NCBI GenBank assembly: GCA_008501765.1
Contig: QQUE01000012.1
Coordinates: 310,001 to 374,000 of the forward strand
Length of the DNA: 64,000 bases
Reading direction: 5' to 3'
From: Calditrichota bacterium
Lineage (GTDB): Bacteria > Zhuqueibacterota > Zhuqueibacteria > Zhuqueibacterales > Geothermadaptataceae
The translations under genes and the position numbers were made by a program. Below are positions 52,508-63,142 of this stretch, in pieces (the first letter of the stretch is position 1; each line of letters starts with the position of its first letter). The notes under the pieces are model-generated. The model had not been told where the DNA came from, ran no database searches, and saw only the letters and a list, made by a program, of their open reading frames with translations.

Positions 52508-55500
52508 ATGAAAAAACGTAAATTGCTCATTTGGGCGACTCTTCTTATTTTATGCCTTGGCTTTATAGGTACTGTCGCCTGGCATTTATGGGAAGTAGAA
52601 AAAAAACTCGAAACGGCTATTCGTGGAAAAATTGATACGATCTTTTCCAACAAATTGCACATCGGGCAAATCCATCTCTCGATAGGACGGTTGCATCTCA
52701 GTGATATCCGCTATGACTTTGCTGCATCACCTTTTCTCTTGTCCATTTCGGACATCTCTATTTCTTACAATATTCTCAGCTTTATTAAAAGTGGATTTAA
52801 GTTTGAGCAAACCAGCAATGAGATAATAATTACACGCCCAAATATAACGTACATCCTGAGAGTCAATGGAAATTCCAAAAACAGGCTAACCCAAAAACAA
52901 ATAACTGAAGTTCTTAAAAATCAGTATCATAATGCGATTAAATCTATCGAATTTATCAACAGCGCCTCCGTATCAAACGGTGCCGTTTTCATCCTCGACA
53001 GCCTTTCATATTTAACCACCGGGCGCAGTAAAACTTATGCAGTAGTTCAGGGAGTAAATGGCTGGATCGAAACACAGAAAAACGGAAAAACTTTTGCCAG
53101 ATTGGCCGGGCGTTTTTTTAATTCGGAAAACTATCCGGCCAAAGTTTCTGGCAGCGCAGACCTGAGCCAAGGCACACTCGATTCTCTCATACTGCAACTG
53201 ACCGACTATAAATTTGAAAAGAAAATTCTATCCGAATTCCCGCAATATATTACCGGTGTGGATGGGGATATAAACGGTTATTTGCGCCTTGAAGAAAATT
53301 TGGAGGAACCCGGTTATCAATTATCAGGAAATTTGCAAATCACCAACGGTAAAATGGCCATCTCGGATGCCAATATTTTCTTTGAAGATCTTGTAATCGA
53401 TAGTAAATTGAAAAATTTTGATTTTATGATCAAACACGGTCAGTTTAATCTAAATGGATCCCCGGTTACCCTAACCGGTTCGATTACAAATCTGCTGTCT
53501 CCTCACTTAGATATCAAGCTCTTTTCACCGGATATTGATCTGAAGCAATTTTCGCAACGCTTGAAACCGGAATCTCCTTTCCCGATTTCCGGACGGGGAA
53601 AAATGCAATTGGCCATTCACGATAATATAAATAATCCACGGTTCCAGGGTATATTTATCGCGGAGAATTTATCATTGATTGGCCGACCGGTTGAAAATTT
53701 AAATATTGCGATGACATTTAAAGATTCGACACTTTATCTAAACGAAATTAGAGCAAATTTTCTCCATGCCAATGTGGAATCATGGGGGAAATTGTCATTT
53801 AAAGATGCACAACGTCCGATTGATATGCACCTGATCGCAGACGGAAATTTTCTCGACAATTTGGAGCATATCATTCCCTTTAAAATTCCCGCAAATCTGG
53901 GGGCTCTCGACGCCGAATTAAAAGGACCGTTAAGTTCGCCAAAGCTGTCCGGCAATTATTCAATTTCCTTACCTTTTAAACAGCGGAGCCCGATTGACCT
54001 TCTCGGGCATTTTGCGGTCGATGACTGGAATCTTAACTTTGGTTCAAGCACCGTAGATAATATTTTTCATATGAGTGGGACGATTACAAATCTAATAAAA
54101 CACCCGTTTTATCAAATTCAGGTTCAAAATATCGGGCACATGCTCAAACCATTCGGCGTCCAACCAATCTCGCAAATTGCTGACCGCTACAGCATCGATG
54201 CCAGGTTTAACGGTGTTAAAGAAGAAATGGCGCTCGATCTTTCCGGATATAATTTTAAATCGAAAAACACCCATTTTAATAGCAAAGTAACTCTGACTCG
54301 TCACACTGATACAGAAAGCAAGGTAACAGGAAAATTTACATTTTTCCCGGAAAAGACCTTTTCTTTCGTCACCAATTTCGCTGCTGATTTAACCGACTCT
54401 GCCCTTGTTTTTACCCAGGTTGGCAACAAAAATTGGCTCGACGGCCATTGCCGGATCGATTTAAAAGAAGACAAAACCATCGATGCAGAAATGCGAGTTT
54501 CGAATTTGGAGCTTAGCCAAATCATCTCAAAAAATGATGACGGCGTACCCAAATTATCAGGCAAACTACTCAGTAAAATTCAAATTCAAGGTGAATTGTC
54601 TAAACCGGAAATTACAACGGAATCCTGGCTGCTTGGCGCTAAATATAATGGCATCGGCCTGTTTAATGCGGACCTGAAAGCGCAACTGATTCAAAACAAG
54701 GTTCATATAAACAGTCTCGCGATTGCACGCAATAATACCCCGCTCATTCGGGCGGACGGGCATGTCAATTTATCCCCCTTTGAAATAGATGTCAAATTAG
54801 ATGCACAAAACCTGGATATGAATGATGTTATCCTGGCAACGACGAGAAAAGACAGTATTTTAGGTGGCTTGACAAACATAGACTTGAATATCAAAGGAAA
54901 TACCTGGCCAGCCCCCCTCGATGGTTCCATAAAAATTCGTAAGGGCAATTTATTGTGGTTCCGTTTTGACGAATTGGCTTTTAATTTTGCCGACTCCATG
55001 GCACTACCGGACAGCTCGTTTATCAGCTTCGCAGGTTTGCAATCCAATAATATTAGTTATACACGCAATGAGGAATTTGTACTCAACGGCGCAGGCTACC
55101 TGCCGTTTAATGGCAATGATAATTTGGATATCCATTTAAACGGGTACGGTAATATTTTCGCAACACTGACCGATTTTATACCGCTTCTAACTACAGCATC
55201 AAGCAGTTGTGCCCTGGAAATTGGCCTGAATGGGCCGTATAAAAAAGTGAAACTCGTCGACAGCAAACTAACTGTTGCCGATGGGAGTTTGTCGTTTGCT
55301 GAAGTAGTGAAACATATCGACCAAATTAATGGTGAAGCAACAACGGAGGGTGATTTTATCCACATAAAATCACTCAATGGTTCCATTGATGACGCGCTGG
55401 TTTCTATTCAAAATACCCTTGATTCACCACCTGGTCAAGGCTTGATCGGCACTCCGCTGGTAATAAATAATAACTGGATGAGTCTGGGAACATTTCACCT

Positions 55501-56842
55501 AAAATCCAGCAAAAATGGTGTTCCACTCAATATTCCCGGGCTGATGCCGCCGAGTGAAATCGGGCGATTTCAGCTAAAAGGACGCAATCAGAGTGAACAT
55601 TTTCTCGTTGGCGGACCGTGGTACCACCCGGTATTTCGCGGGAGCGTCATCCTCGATGACGTACCAGTAATCTATCCCTATTTCGAATTGAGTGAAAATC
55701 CCAGCCCACTCGTCGATTATATCATGCTCAATTCCAACTGGGACGTCCATGCAATCGCGGGTAAAAACAACCGCTACGTTGCCGAATTTTCCAATATCGG
55801 TATTGATCAGGTCATCATTAATGCCGGAATCGACGACAGAATTAGCCAGTTGACGTTCACCGGAATTATCATCGACACCACCAATTCTTACTCGCCAAAT
55901 TACGGTCTTGACCTTGCCTTAAACCAGGGCGACACCAGTTCGCTGTTAAATATTTCCGGCGACTCCATTAATACATTGCAAACCAACAGCACGGCAGTCC
56001 CATTGGTTATTCAGCAGGAATTACTGCGCAGCGAAGCGGGGCCCGATACCAGCACTTTCCGCATCGAAGGTCAAATTGAATCGACGCGCGGCACAATCGA
56101 ATACCTCGATCTCAATTTCCGCGTCGATAAATTTGTCGCAACATGGGATAAAAGTTCTCTCGATCCCATCGTTTGGGGACAAGCCTGGACGACGATTCCG
56201 GATTCTTTAAAGGAGCAATATGTTTATTTAAAACTGCAGGCCAAAGACCCAACAACAGGTGAATTCAAAGAACGCGGTCGGTACGAACAAGCCTATTTTA
56301 AACTCGAATCGGAAATGCCGATTTACAATACATCGCAAATGCATGTTCTTTCACTTCTCGGCTACGCACCTGAAAATATTGTTGACAAAAGCAGAACGAC
56401 GAATATCATCGGAGCCAGCACTGAAAACCTGCTTCTCCGGCCATTATTGCGCCCGGTTGAGCGGACGCTTGAAAGATCGCTGGGCCTTGATATCGTTCGA
56501 TTTAACTCCAGATTTACGCAAAATTTTTTAAACAACAATCAATTCTATTCCGATTTTACCACCGCCTTTTTGCAAAATACCCAGTTAACACTGGGTAAAT
56601 ATATTTCCAATAAAATGTATTTTCTCTATACCGGACGATTTTCAACAAATGCGCAGGAAACCGGTGAACTGAATTTAATTGTTCCAGCCACTATTGGATT
56701 AAAACATTCACTTGGGCTGGAATATCGTTTCAATCCAAGCCTGTTATTACAATTGGGCTATAAGTATAACGAAGCCAGCTATCTGTTACCAAAAAGCCGG
56801 CAGGATAAAAATATTTTACTACGTTATTCGTTCCCTTTTTAA
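52508..56842 (+). CDS. tamB: TamB-like translocation/assembly protein (DUF490)
   Basis: 1444 residues with one N-terminal membrane anchor (about 5-30). A very long AsmA/TamB beta-taco region of alternating hydrophobic strands follows, with LxGxIxxxxxxPxxxxxxxxxxL repeats. The C-terminal DUF490 domain (about 1150-1444) includes YLDLNFRVDKFVATW, an LLGY segment and a PATIGLKHSLGLEYRF barrel-like end. TamB-type proteins bridge inner and outer membrane, helping barrel insertion or phospholipid transport. It lies directly before bamA, as is common in this superphylum. Confidence 0.9.
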   Translation: MKKRKLLIWATLLILCLGFIGTVAWHLWEVEKKLETAIRGKIDTIFSNKLHIGQIHLSIGRLHLSDIRYDFAASPFLLSISDISISYNILSFIKSGFKFEQTSNEIIITRPNITYILRVNGNSKNRLTQKQITEVLKNQYHNAIKSIEFINSASVSNGAVFILDSLSYLTTGRSKTYAVVQGVNGWIETQKNGKTFARLAGRFFNSENYPAKVSGSADLSQGTLDSLILQLTDYKFEKKILSEFPQYITGVDGDINGYLRLEENLEEPGYQLSGNLQITNGKMAISDANIFFEDLVIDSKLKNFDFMIKHGQFNLNGSPVTLTGSITNLLSPHLDIKLFSPDIDLKQFSQRLKPESPFPISGRGKMQLAIHDNINNPRFQGIFIAENLSLIGRPVENLNIAMTFKDSTLYLNEIRANFLHANVESWGKLSFKDAQRPIDMHLIADGNFLDNLEHIIPFKIPANLGALDAELKGPLSSPKLSGNYSISLPFKQRSPIDLLGHFAVDDWNLNFGSSTVDNIFHMSGTITNLIKHPFYQIQVQNIGHMLKPFGVQPISQIADRYSIDARFNGVKEEMALDLSGYNFKSKNTHFNSKVTLTRHTDTESKVTGKFTFFPEKTFSFVTNFAADLTDSALVFTQVGNKNWLDGHCRIDLKEDKTIDAEMRVSNLELSQIISKNDDGVPKLSGKLLSKIQIQGELSKPEITTESWLLGAKYNGIGLFNADLKAQLIQNKVHINSLAIARNNTPLIRADGHVNLSPFEIDVKLDAQNLDMNDVILATTRKDSILGGLTNIDLNIKGNTWPAPLDGSIKIRKGNLLWFRFDELAFNFADSMALPDSSFISFAGLQSNNISYTRNEEFVLNGAGYLPFNGNDNLDIHLNGYGNIFATLTDFIPLLTTASSSCALEIGLNGPYKKVKLVDSKLTVADGSLSFAEVVKHIDQINGEATTEGDFIHIKSLNGSIDDALVSIQNTLDSPPGQGLIGTPLVINNNWMSLGTFHLKSSKNGVPLNIPGLMPPSEIGRFQLKGRNQSEHFLVGGPWYHPVFRGSVILDDVPVIYPYFELSENPSPLVDYIMLNSNWDVHAIAGKNNRYVAEFSNIGIDQVIINAGIDDRISQLTFTGIIIDTTNSYSPNYGLDLALNQGDTSSLLNISGDSINTLQTNSTAVPLVIQQELLRSEAGPDTSTFRIEGQIESTRGTIEYLDLNFRVDKFVATWDKSSLDPIVWGQAWTTIPDSLKEQYVYLKLQAKDPTTGEFKERGRYEQAYFKLESEMPIYNTSQMHVLSLLGYAPENIVDKSRTTNIIGASTENLLLRPLLRPVERTLERSLGLDIVRFNSRFTQNFLNNNQFYSDFTTAFLQNTQLTLGKYISNKMYFLYTGRFSTNAQETGELNLIVPATIGLKHSLGLEYRFNPSLLLQLGYKYNEASYLLPKSRQDKNILLRYSFPF

Positions 56843-56961
56843 AAGTGGAGATGCAATAATAAAAGGCTGATTTTCCCAAATTTAAGTAGAACTTTTTGCT
56901 TTACATTGTAGTCTAACTTTTGTATTTTTGCCACAATTTTTGTGAAAACCCAAGGAGAAAA

Positions 56962-59283
56962 ATGTCCAGTTACACATCCAAAATTATCTTCATATTATTT
57001 TTATTTCTTTTACCTGCCCTCGTTTTTTCACAAGGCGGGCAAAAAGCAGAGGTTTTAAGTTTTGTAATCGAAGGAAATAAAACGACTGATGAAGGTCTGA
57101 TCAAATTTACCGCCGGTTTTAGTGAGGGCTCAAAAATCGGTGGCGACGATATCCAAAATGCCATTCGCCAATTGTGGGATTTGGGTATGTTCAGCGATAT
57201 TCAGTTCTATATTGATAAAGAAATTGGCAACGGTCTTTATTTGCGTTTAAAAATCCAGGAATTCCCCCACCTGGAAAAAGTACAACTCCAGGGCAATAAA
57301 AAAATCAAATCCAAAGATTTAAAAAAGAAAATTGATTTTTATCCCGGACAAATGCTCGGACCTGCGAAGATCAACCAAATGCGGCGAAAAATTCTTGATC
57401 TGTATAAAGAAAAAGGCTATTTGCTCGCCAAGGTCGAAAGCAGTTCAACCCCATCTGAAAAACGGACCAACAACATTGTTGTTAAATTCAAAATCAAAGA
57501 AGGCAACAAAGTCCAGGTTCAAAAGATTCGATTTCATGGCAACGCCTCCTTCAAAAACAAAAAATTGCGCAAACAATTTGAAGACATCAAAGAAGATACA
57601 TGGTGGCGCGGTGCCGATTTTGATCCTGAAAAATTTGCAGCAGATAAGGATCTCGTGCTTGCTTTTTACCGCAAGGAAGGCTTTCGCGATGCGGAAATTC
57701 TTCGGGACTCCCTGTCATATGGCCCGGAACAAAAAGATATGTTCATCGATATTTGGGTTCGTGAGGGCATTCGCTACAAATTTGGTGAAGTAAAATTTGA
57801 AGGCAATAAGCTTTATACGATAGAACAACTTTTGCAGGCCGTCGATATCAAAGAGGGCGATATCTATAATTCTGAAAAACTGCAGGAGGCGGTAACCGAA
57901 AAACTCGGAACGCTTTATTATGATGCCGGCTATATTTTCGCCAGAATTATCCCGCAGGAAACACCGGTTGCCAACGATACGGTTGACATCAAATTTTTAA
58001 TTAATGAAGAAAAACCCGTAAAAGTTCGAAAAATCAAAATCGTTGGCAATTCAACAACAAAGGACAAAGTTATTCGCCGCGAATTGCACATGTATCCGGG
58101 GCAGACATTCAGCAAAGCGCTTCTCATGCGAAGCCAGCGCGAAGTGTGGGTTCTGAATTATTTTGCGAATGTAAATCCGACAATCGATCCTGTCGATGAC
58201 GAAAATATTGATGTGTTGATCGAAGTTGAGGAACGAGGCACGAGTACCGCCAACATGTCAGCCGGCTGGAGCGAGCGCGATAAAATTATTGGCAGCCTCG
58301 GCGTCAATATGAATAATTTTGCCGGCGGTGGACAAAGAGTTGGATTTGACTGGAATTTTGGACGCTATTACCGCTCATTTCAAATAAATTTTACTGAACC
58401 CTGGCTGTTGGATACGCCAACATTAGCCGGATTTAGTGTTTACGATACCGAACGGTCACCAGAATATACCGGGTATCGTCAGGAATCCCGCGGGGCATCT
58501 TTGCGCCTCGGGCGGCGTTTTCATTGGCCAGACAATTACTTTCGCGGCGACTGGATTTACCGAATAGACCGGACGAATCTCTCTGATTTTCAGTCCTTCT
58601 TTTCTGCATCGGTAAACACGGCTTATTTTGAAGATACATACCCACAAACTTCCAGCAGTATCACGCAAATAATTTCGCGAAACAGCCTAAACCGTGTCGA
58701 GTTTCCAACCGAAGGATCATCATTTTCCATTTCGACAGAAATATCCGGTGGATTGCTCGGCGGTACGGTGGATTTTACCAAGCATCAATTTAAATCCGAA
58801 TGGTTCACACCACTCATGTGGTCCCTGGTTATGCGCTCGGATTTTCAAGCCGGGGTTATTAAAGATTTTGGAAAAAACGCTTTTGTTCCTTATCTTGAAA
58901 AATTCTTTATGGGTGGCGAAGGACTCACACGCTCAATTCCATTACGTGGGTACAACGATCCGTTGGGAAACAGCAGCGGCACAGTGGACCGCAACGGCGG
59001 AACTGCCATGATGAAATATTCTTTGGAATTGCGCGTACCGATATCTCCAAACCCGACAATTTATGCGCTGACATTTGCAGAAGCCGGACGAACATGGGAA
59101 AAAATCCGGGAGTTTAATCCCAATAATATGCGGCGTTCGGTAGGATTTGGCGCCCGCGTTTTCATGCCGATGATCGGTATGCTCGGTTTTGATTATGCCT
59201 ACGGGTTCGACAATATTGACCCGCTCACCGGCAAGACTTTTGGTGAATGGAAGCCACATTTTGTTTTTGGACAACAATTTTAA
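56962..59283 (+). CDS. bamA: Outer-membrane assembly factor BamA
   Basis: 773 residues from the ATG at 56962, which has AAGGAGAAA upstream; the frame is open 42 bp earlier. A signal peptide (about 1-25) is followed by five POTRA domains (about 30-370), starting VLSFVIEGNKTTDEGLI. The barrel (about 390-773) includes the GGEGLTRSIPLRGY segment, which corresponds to the RGF/Y loop-6 motif. It inserts beta-barrel proteins into the outer membrane. Neighbours tamB and skp-like fit the role. Confidence 0.95.
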   Translation: MSSYTSKIIFILFLFLLPALVFSQGGQKAEVLSFVIEGNKTTDEGLIKFTAGFSEGSKIGGDDIQNAIRQLWDLGMFSDIQFYIDKEIGNGLYLRLKIQEFPHLEKVQLQGNKKIKSKDLKKKIDFYPGQMLGPAKINQMRRKILDLYKEKGYLLAKVESSSTPSEKRTNNIVVKFKIKEGNKVQVQKIRFHGNASFKNKKLRKQFEDIKEDTWWRGADFDPEKFAADKDLVLAFYRKEGFRDAEILRDSLSYGPEQKDMFIDIWVREGIRYKFGEVKFEGNKLYTIEQLLQAVDIKEGDIYNSEKLQEAVTEKLGTLYYDAGYIFARIIPQETPVANDTVDIKFLINEEKPVKVRKIKIVGNSTTKDKVIRRELHMYPGQTFSKALLMRSQREVWVLNYFANVNPTIDPVDDENIDVLIEVEERGTSTANMSAGWSERDKIIGSLGVNMNNFAGGGQRVGFDWNFGRYYRSFQINFTEPWLLDTPTLAGFSVYDTERSPEYTGYRQESRGASLRLGRRFHWPDNYFRGDWIYRIDRTNLSDFQSFFSASVNTAYFEDTYPQTSSSITQIISRNSLNRVEFPTEGSSFSISTEISGGLLGGTVDFTKHQFKSEWFTPLMWSLVMRSDFQAGVIKDFGKNAFVPYLEKFFMGGEGLTRSIPLRGYNDPLGNSSGTVDRNGGTAMMKYSLELRVPISPNPTIYALTFAEAGRTWEKIREFNPNNMRRSVGFGARVFMPMIGMLGFDYAYGFDNIDPLTGKTFGEWKPHFVFGQQF

Positions 59284-59401
59284 TTTAAATCTACCAATTG
59301 GAAAATTTTTCATACGATGTTTATCAGGTAGAAATAATATTTTTTCTTCAATCGGGCGGCTTGAAAATGCCTGATTATCAATGTGAGACGGAGGTTTTTA
59401 A

Positions 59402-59956
59402 GTGAGAAAGAACGTATTTTTATTTATTGTGATGGCTGTCGCCTTTTCAACTATTTCAACGAGTGCATTTGGGCAAAAACTCGGATATTTAAATTCCCAG
59501 GAGATTCTGTCAAAATTCAAAGAAGCACAGGATGTAAAAAAACAGCTTGAAGAAATCAACAAAGGCTGGGAAAACGAGGCTTTAAACATGCAGCGTGAAA
59601 TTAAGGAGAAGTCCGACCAACTCGAAGCCCAAAGATTGCTTTTAAGCGAAACAAAACGTGCTGAAAAAGAACAGGAAATTCAAGTTACCTATCAAAAGCT
59701 GCAAAAATTTCAAGCTACAAAATGGGGCCCACAGGGCGATGCCTTGAAAGAGGAAGCCAAACTGTTGCAGCCAATTCAGGCCAAAATAATCGATGCCATA
59801 AATATAGTTGGCGAAAAAGACGGTTTTGATTATATTTTTGATACAGTAACGGCCAATATCGTTTATGTCAGCAAAGGTCAAGTCAATCTCACGGAGCGCG
59901 TTATTGCTGAACTGGAAAAAAATGCGGCAAGTACAAGTGGTGGATCTGCAAAATAA
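59402..59956 (+). CDS. Skp/OmpH-family periplasmic chaperone
   Basis: 184 residues with a GTG start after GGAGG (7 bp spacing). A signal peptide (about 1-24) is followed by KLGYLNSQEILSKF, the family opening, then a long coiled-coil hairpin (about 45-125). The end is a short beta part (DYIFDTVTANIVYVSKGQVNLTERVI). It holds unfolded outer-membrane proteins on the way to BamA. A strong hairpin terminator follows. Confidence 0.9.
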   Translation: MRKNVFLFIVMAVAFSTISTSAFGQKLGYLNSQEILSKFKEAQDVKKQLEEINKGWENEALNMQREIKEKSDQLEAQRLLLSETKRAEKEQEIQVTYQKLQKFQATKWGPQGDALKEEAKLLQPIQAKIIDAINIVGEKDGFDYIFDTVTANIVYVSKGQVNLTERVIAELEKNAASTSGGSAK

Positions 59957-59990
59957 TTTATTATTTAAAACCGACTGATTTAAATCTTGC

Positions 59991-60031
59991 AAAGGTGCTG
60001 TCGAGCGATTTATTGAGCTCACAGCACCTTT
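59991..60031 (+). terminator. Strong hairpin terminator after the skp-like gene
   Basis: AAAGGTGCTGT (59991-60001) pairs exactly with ACAGCACCTTT (60021-60031), followed by ATTTAT. It separates the BamA block from lpxD. The remaining 340 bp to lpxD hold no gene and probably contain a promoter. Confidence 0.8.
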
Positions 60032-60370
60032 ATTTATGTGCGCCAGGCAAGTTTATTGCCACCAGATTTTTGTTTATATAAAAAATTCGACCATCAACAT
60101 TGATCGCCTGTGCTCAAACCGGGAAGTCAATCTCGATATTGGCCCGATTAAAATGGATTTCTATTTGCTCTGGCAATCGATTTTAAATAAGCCCTTTTAA
60201 AAAGTAACAACGTGCTTTTAAATCTCACGCTTGATTTACGGTTCGGATTTTCAGCAAATAAACGAAAAATTTCACCGGTCAAACTGCCTTCCCGTGAAGT
60301 ATAAACGGTTCTGCGAATATCTCCTGGCCCATAAAAATTCTAATTCAAATTATTCTGTGTTCGCTCTTGT

Positions 60371-61429
60371 ATGGAGGACGGTAAAATCAGCACGCGAACG
60401 GTTAAAGAGATAGCGGCTTTTGTCAACGGTCAGATTGACGGCGCCGAAAATACGGCCGTCGTTGGTGTCGCGCCGATTGATCAGGCACAAACGGGTTTTC
60501 TCGCTTTTATTGCTCAGCCCAAATATGATACTTTTTTAGACACCACACCAGCCGCTGCGATTCTCGTCCGGCCAGATTCCCCGCAGTCAAAAACGGCATG
60601 TTTGATTCGGGTGCCGAATCCGTACCTGGCATTTGTCCGAATTGCCCGGGAACTTTTTGCAATTGGCGAACCGGAAAAACATGGCCGGCATAATTCTGCA
60701 ATCATTGCAAACTCAGCTGAAATTCCAGATAATTTATCCATAGGACCCTACTCGGTCATCGGGGAAAATGCCAAAATTGGTGATGCTACAATAATTGGCA
60801 ACAACAGCACAATTGCACCGGGGGCACGGCTCGGAAAACGCTGCCAAATCGGAAACAATGTCACTATTGCCCACGATGTTATCGTTGGAAACGATGTTAT
60901 AATTCAAGCCGGATCTGTTATCGGATCCGACGGCTTTGGCTATGTCAAAGATCAGGATAAGTACTATAAAATACCGCATGTTGGCACGGTCATTCTCGAG
61001 GATAACGTCGAAATTGGTGTCAACGTTACCGTCGATCGTGGCACGTTTGGCATCACTCGAATTAAAAAAGGCGCCAAACTCGATAATTTAATTCAAGTTG
61101 CACACAACGTTGTCATTGGAGAAAATACAGTTATCGCTTCGCAGTCAGGCATTTCCGGCTCGACCGAAATTGGTGACAATGTAATTATTGCCGGGCAAGT
61201 CGGGTTTGTCGGCCATATAAAAATTGGCAACCGTACCACATTTGCAGCCCAGGCAGGCATCACAAAAAGCATACCGGATGGCATGACAATTTCAGGTTAC
61301 CCGGGCAGGAATCATACCCGTGCGAAACGGGAAGAAGCAGTTATTCGCCAGGGGCCAGAACTACTCAAACGGCTGCGAAAATTGGAAAAATTTATAAAAA
61401 AACACTTCCCATCTTCTGATGAGAAGTAG
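60371..61429 (+). CDS. lpxD: UDP-3-O-acylglucosamine N-acyltransferase LpxD
   Basis: 352 residues: an N-terminal uridine-binding domain (about 1-100) and a left-handed beta-helix of hexapeptide repeats (about 110-320), with the catalytic-His region QVAHNVVIGENTVIASQ and GSDGFGYVKD. It adds the second acyl chain in lipid A synthesis. The ATG has no clear ribosome site, so the start is slightly uncertain. It is the first of three consecutive lipid A genes. Confidence 0.95.
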   Translation: MEDGKISTRTVKEIAAFVNGQIDGAENTAVVGVAPIDQAQTGFLAFIAQPKYDTFLDTTPAAAILVRPDSPQSKTACLIRVPNPYLAFVRIARELFAIGEPEKHGRHNSAIIANSAEIPDNLSIGPYSVIGENAKIGDATIIGNNSTIAPGARLGKRCQIGNNVTIAHDVIVGNDVIIQAGSVIGSDGFGYVKDQDKYYKIPHVGTVILEDNVEIGVNVTVDRGTFGITRIKKGAKLDNLIQVAHNVVIGENTVIASQSGISGSTEIGDNVIIAGQVGFVGHIKIGNRTTFAAQAGITKSIPDGMTISGYPGRNHTRAKREEAVIRQGPELLKRLRKLEKFIKKHFPSSDEK

Positions 61430-61498
61430 TACCATGCTATTTATAATTCGATATCGCTCATTAAAATATACTAATCAGTTCACAAATACAGGCTTGCA

Positions 61499-62896
61499 AT
61501 GTTAGAACAACAAAAAACGATAGAAAAACCCATAACCATCACGGGAACGGGTTTGCATACAGGCAATACATCAACAATCACTTTTGTGCCAGCGCCTGTC
61601 GATCATGGAATTTGGTTCCAGCGTGTCGATTTGGAGGGGCAGCCGAAAATTAAAGCGGACATAAGTCATGTCGTCGAACTGGCACGTGGAACCACGCTTG
61701 GCAATAAACAATTGAAAATTCATACTGTTGAACATATTATGGCCGCCCTTGCCGGCCTGCAAATTGATAATTTGCTCATTGAAATAGACGCCAATGAGCC
61801 CCCGGTTCTCGATGGCAGTTCCATGCCTTTTGTTAAGGCCATCAAGGAAGCCGGCATCGTTGAGCAGGATTCGCAACGCGAAATTTGCATAATTGAAAAT
61901 ACCATCGCCTACGCCGATGAAAAATCGGGAATCGACATCGTGGTTTTTCCCTCCGACGAATTTCGCGTGACCTTTATGGTCGATTACGAAAATCCCGTGC
62001 TCGGAAAAAAATACACCTCGATGTATTCACTCGAGGATGAATTTGAGACACAATTTGCACCGGCACGTACATTTTGCTTTTTAAGCGAAGTGGAAATGCT
62101 GCACCAAAATAATCTGATCAAAGGTGGAAATCTCGACAATGCCATCGTGATTATTGACCGCGAAATTAAACCGGATGAGATCGACTATCTGCATAAATTA
62201 TTCAATCTGAAAGAAAACGTACCCATCAACACCGAAGGCATTCTCAACACCTCGCCGCTCCGTTTTCAAAACGAAATGGTACGTCATAAAACGCTCGATC
62301 TCATCGGCGATTTGTATTTGCTCGGCGCCCCGATAAAAGGACATATTATCGCGGCGCGCTCCGGCCACCGCGCCAATATTGAAATCACCAAATTGATCCG
62401 CAAAGAACACGAAAAAATGCAGATCAAATCGCGCTATTCCGGCAGCAGCAAAATGAAAGATGTCGTGTTGGATGCGCAGGCGCTTTCCAGGATTCTGCCG
62501 CATCGTTATCCATTTTTACTGGTCGATAAAATCATCGATCTGGTGCCCAAAGAAAGGGTGACCGGCATTAAAAATGTCACAATGAACGAACCCTTTTTCC
62601 AGGGACATTTCCCCGGCCATCCGATAATGCCGGGCGTCCTCATTCTTGAATCGATGGCGCAAGCAGGCGGTATTTTATTGCTCAATTCGGAAGCCCATCC
62701 CGAGGACAAACTGGTTTATTTTACCGGGTTAGACAACGTCAAATTTCGTAAACCGGTGTTGCCGGGAGATCAACTACGCCTTGAGCTTGAATTGATAAAA
62801 ATGAGAAAATCGATTTGTAAAATGGCCGCAAAAGCCTACGTCGACGGTGATCTTGTTTGTCAGGCAGAACTGGCAGCGGCAATAATGGATAAATAA
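61499..62896 (+). CDS. lpxC/fabZ: Bifunctional LpxC-FabZ
   Basis: A 465-residue fusion. Residues 1-310 are the zinc deacetylase LpxC with H75-TVE78-H79 and H263-KTLD267. Residues about 322-465 are the hydroxyacyl-ACP dehydratase FabZ with PHRYPFLLVDKI (H335), FQGHFPGHPIMPGV and the catalytic Glu in LESMAQAGG. LpxC commits UDP-acyl-GlcNAc to lipid A; FabZ makes unsaturated acyl-ACP. The fusion is well known in Bacteroidota, Chlorobi and relatives. Its stop codon lies inside the target duplication of the family A mobile element that follows. Confidence 0.95.
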   Translation: MLEQQKTIEKPITITGTGLHTGNTSTITFVPAPVDHGIWFQRVDLEGQPKIKADISHVVELARGTTLGNKQLKIHTVEHIMAALAGLQIDNLLIEIDANEPPVLDGSSMPFVKAIKEAGIVEQDSQREICIIENTIAYADEKSGIDIVVFPSDEFRVTFMVDYENPVLGKKYTSMYSLEDEFETQFAPARTFCFLSEVEMLHQNNLIKGGNLDNAIVIIDREIKPDEIDYLHKLFNLKENVPINTEGILNTSPLRFQNEMVRHKTLDLIGDLYLLGAPIKGHIIAARSGHRANIEITKLIRKEHEKMQIKSRYSGSSKMKDVVLDAQALSRILPHRYPFLLVDKIIDLVPKERVTGIKNVTMNEPFFQGHFPGHPIMPGVLILESMAQAGGILLLNSEAHPEDKLVYFTGLDNVKFRKPVLPGDQLRLELELIKMRKSICKMAAKAYVDGDLVCQAELAAAIMDK

Positions 62897-62897
62897 C

Positions 62898-63070
62898 GCT
62901 CTATTTAAGAAACGGTATGAATTACCCAACTGTTTGGAATGATATATTATTCAGGCAACAACTCTCACAAAACCACGGAGCTTACAGAGTTTTATTTTTA
63001 AGTAATTCTCTGTGGCTCTACGAGAGAATTATATCAGGCTATAATTCAACCTGTTATTTAAACAGAGCCA
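62898..63070. mobile_element. MITE-like palindromic element, family A copy 2
   Basis: 173 bp with ends GCTCTATTTAAGAAACGG and (complement of the right end) TGGCTCTGTTTAAATAAC. Perfect 8-bp direct repeats TAAATAAC flank it at 62890-62897 and 63071-63078. The core palindrome (CTCACAAAACCACGGAG against CTCTGTGGCTCTACGAGAG) differs from that of copy 1. It lies between lpxC-fabZ and lpxA and could affect their co-transcription. Confidence 0.8.
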
Positions 63071-63142
63071 TAAATAACGGCGACCGAATTTGAAACCACT
63101 AATTAATTACTCAACTGAACTCCCTTTTTTACGGGAAATATT

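Noticed and set aside
61499-62896. LpxC-FabZ joining as an assembly error
   Set aside because: This fusion is well established in Bacteroidota, Chlorobi and related phyla, and both domains are complete.
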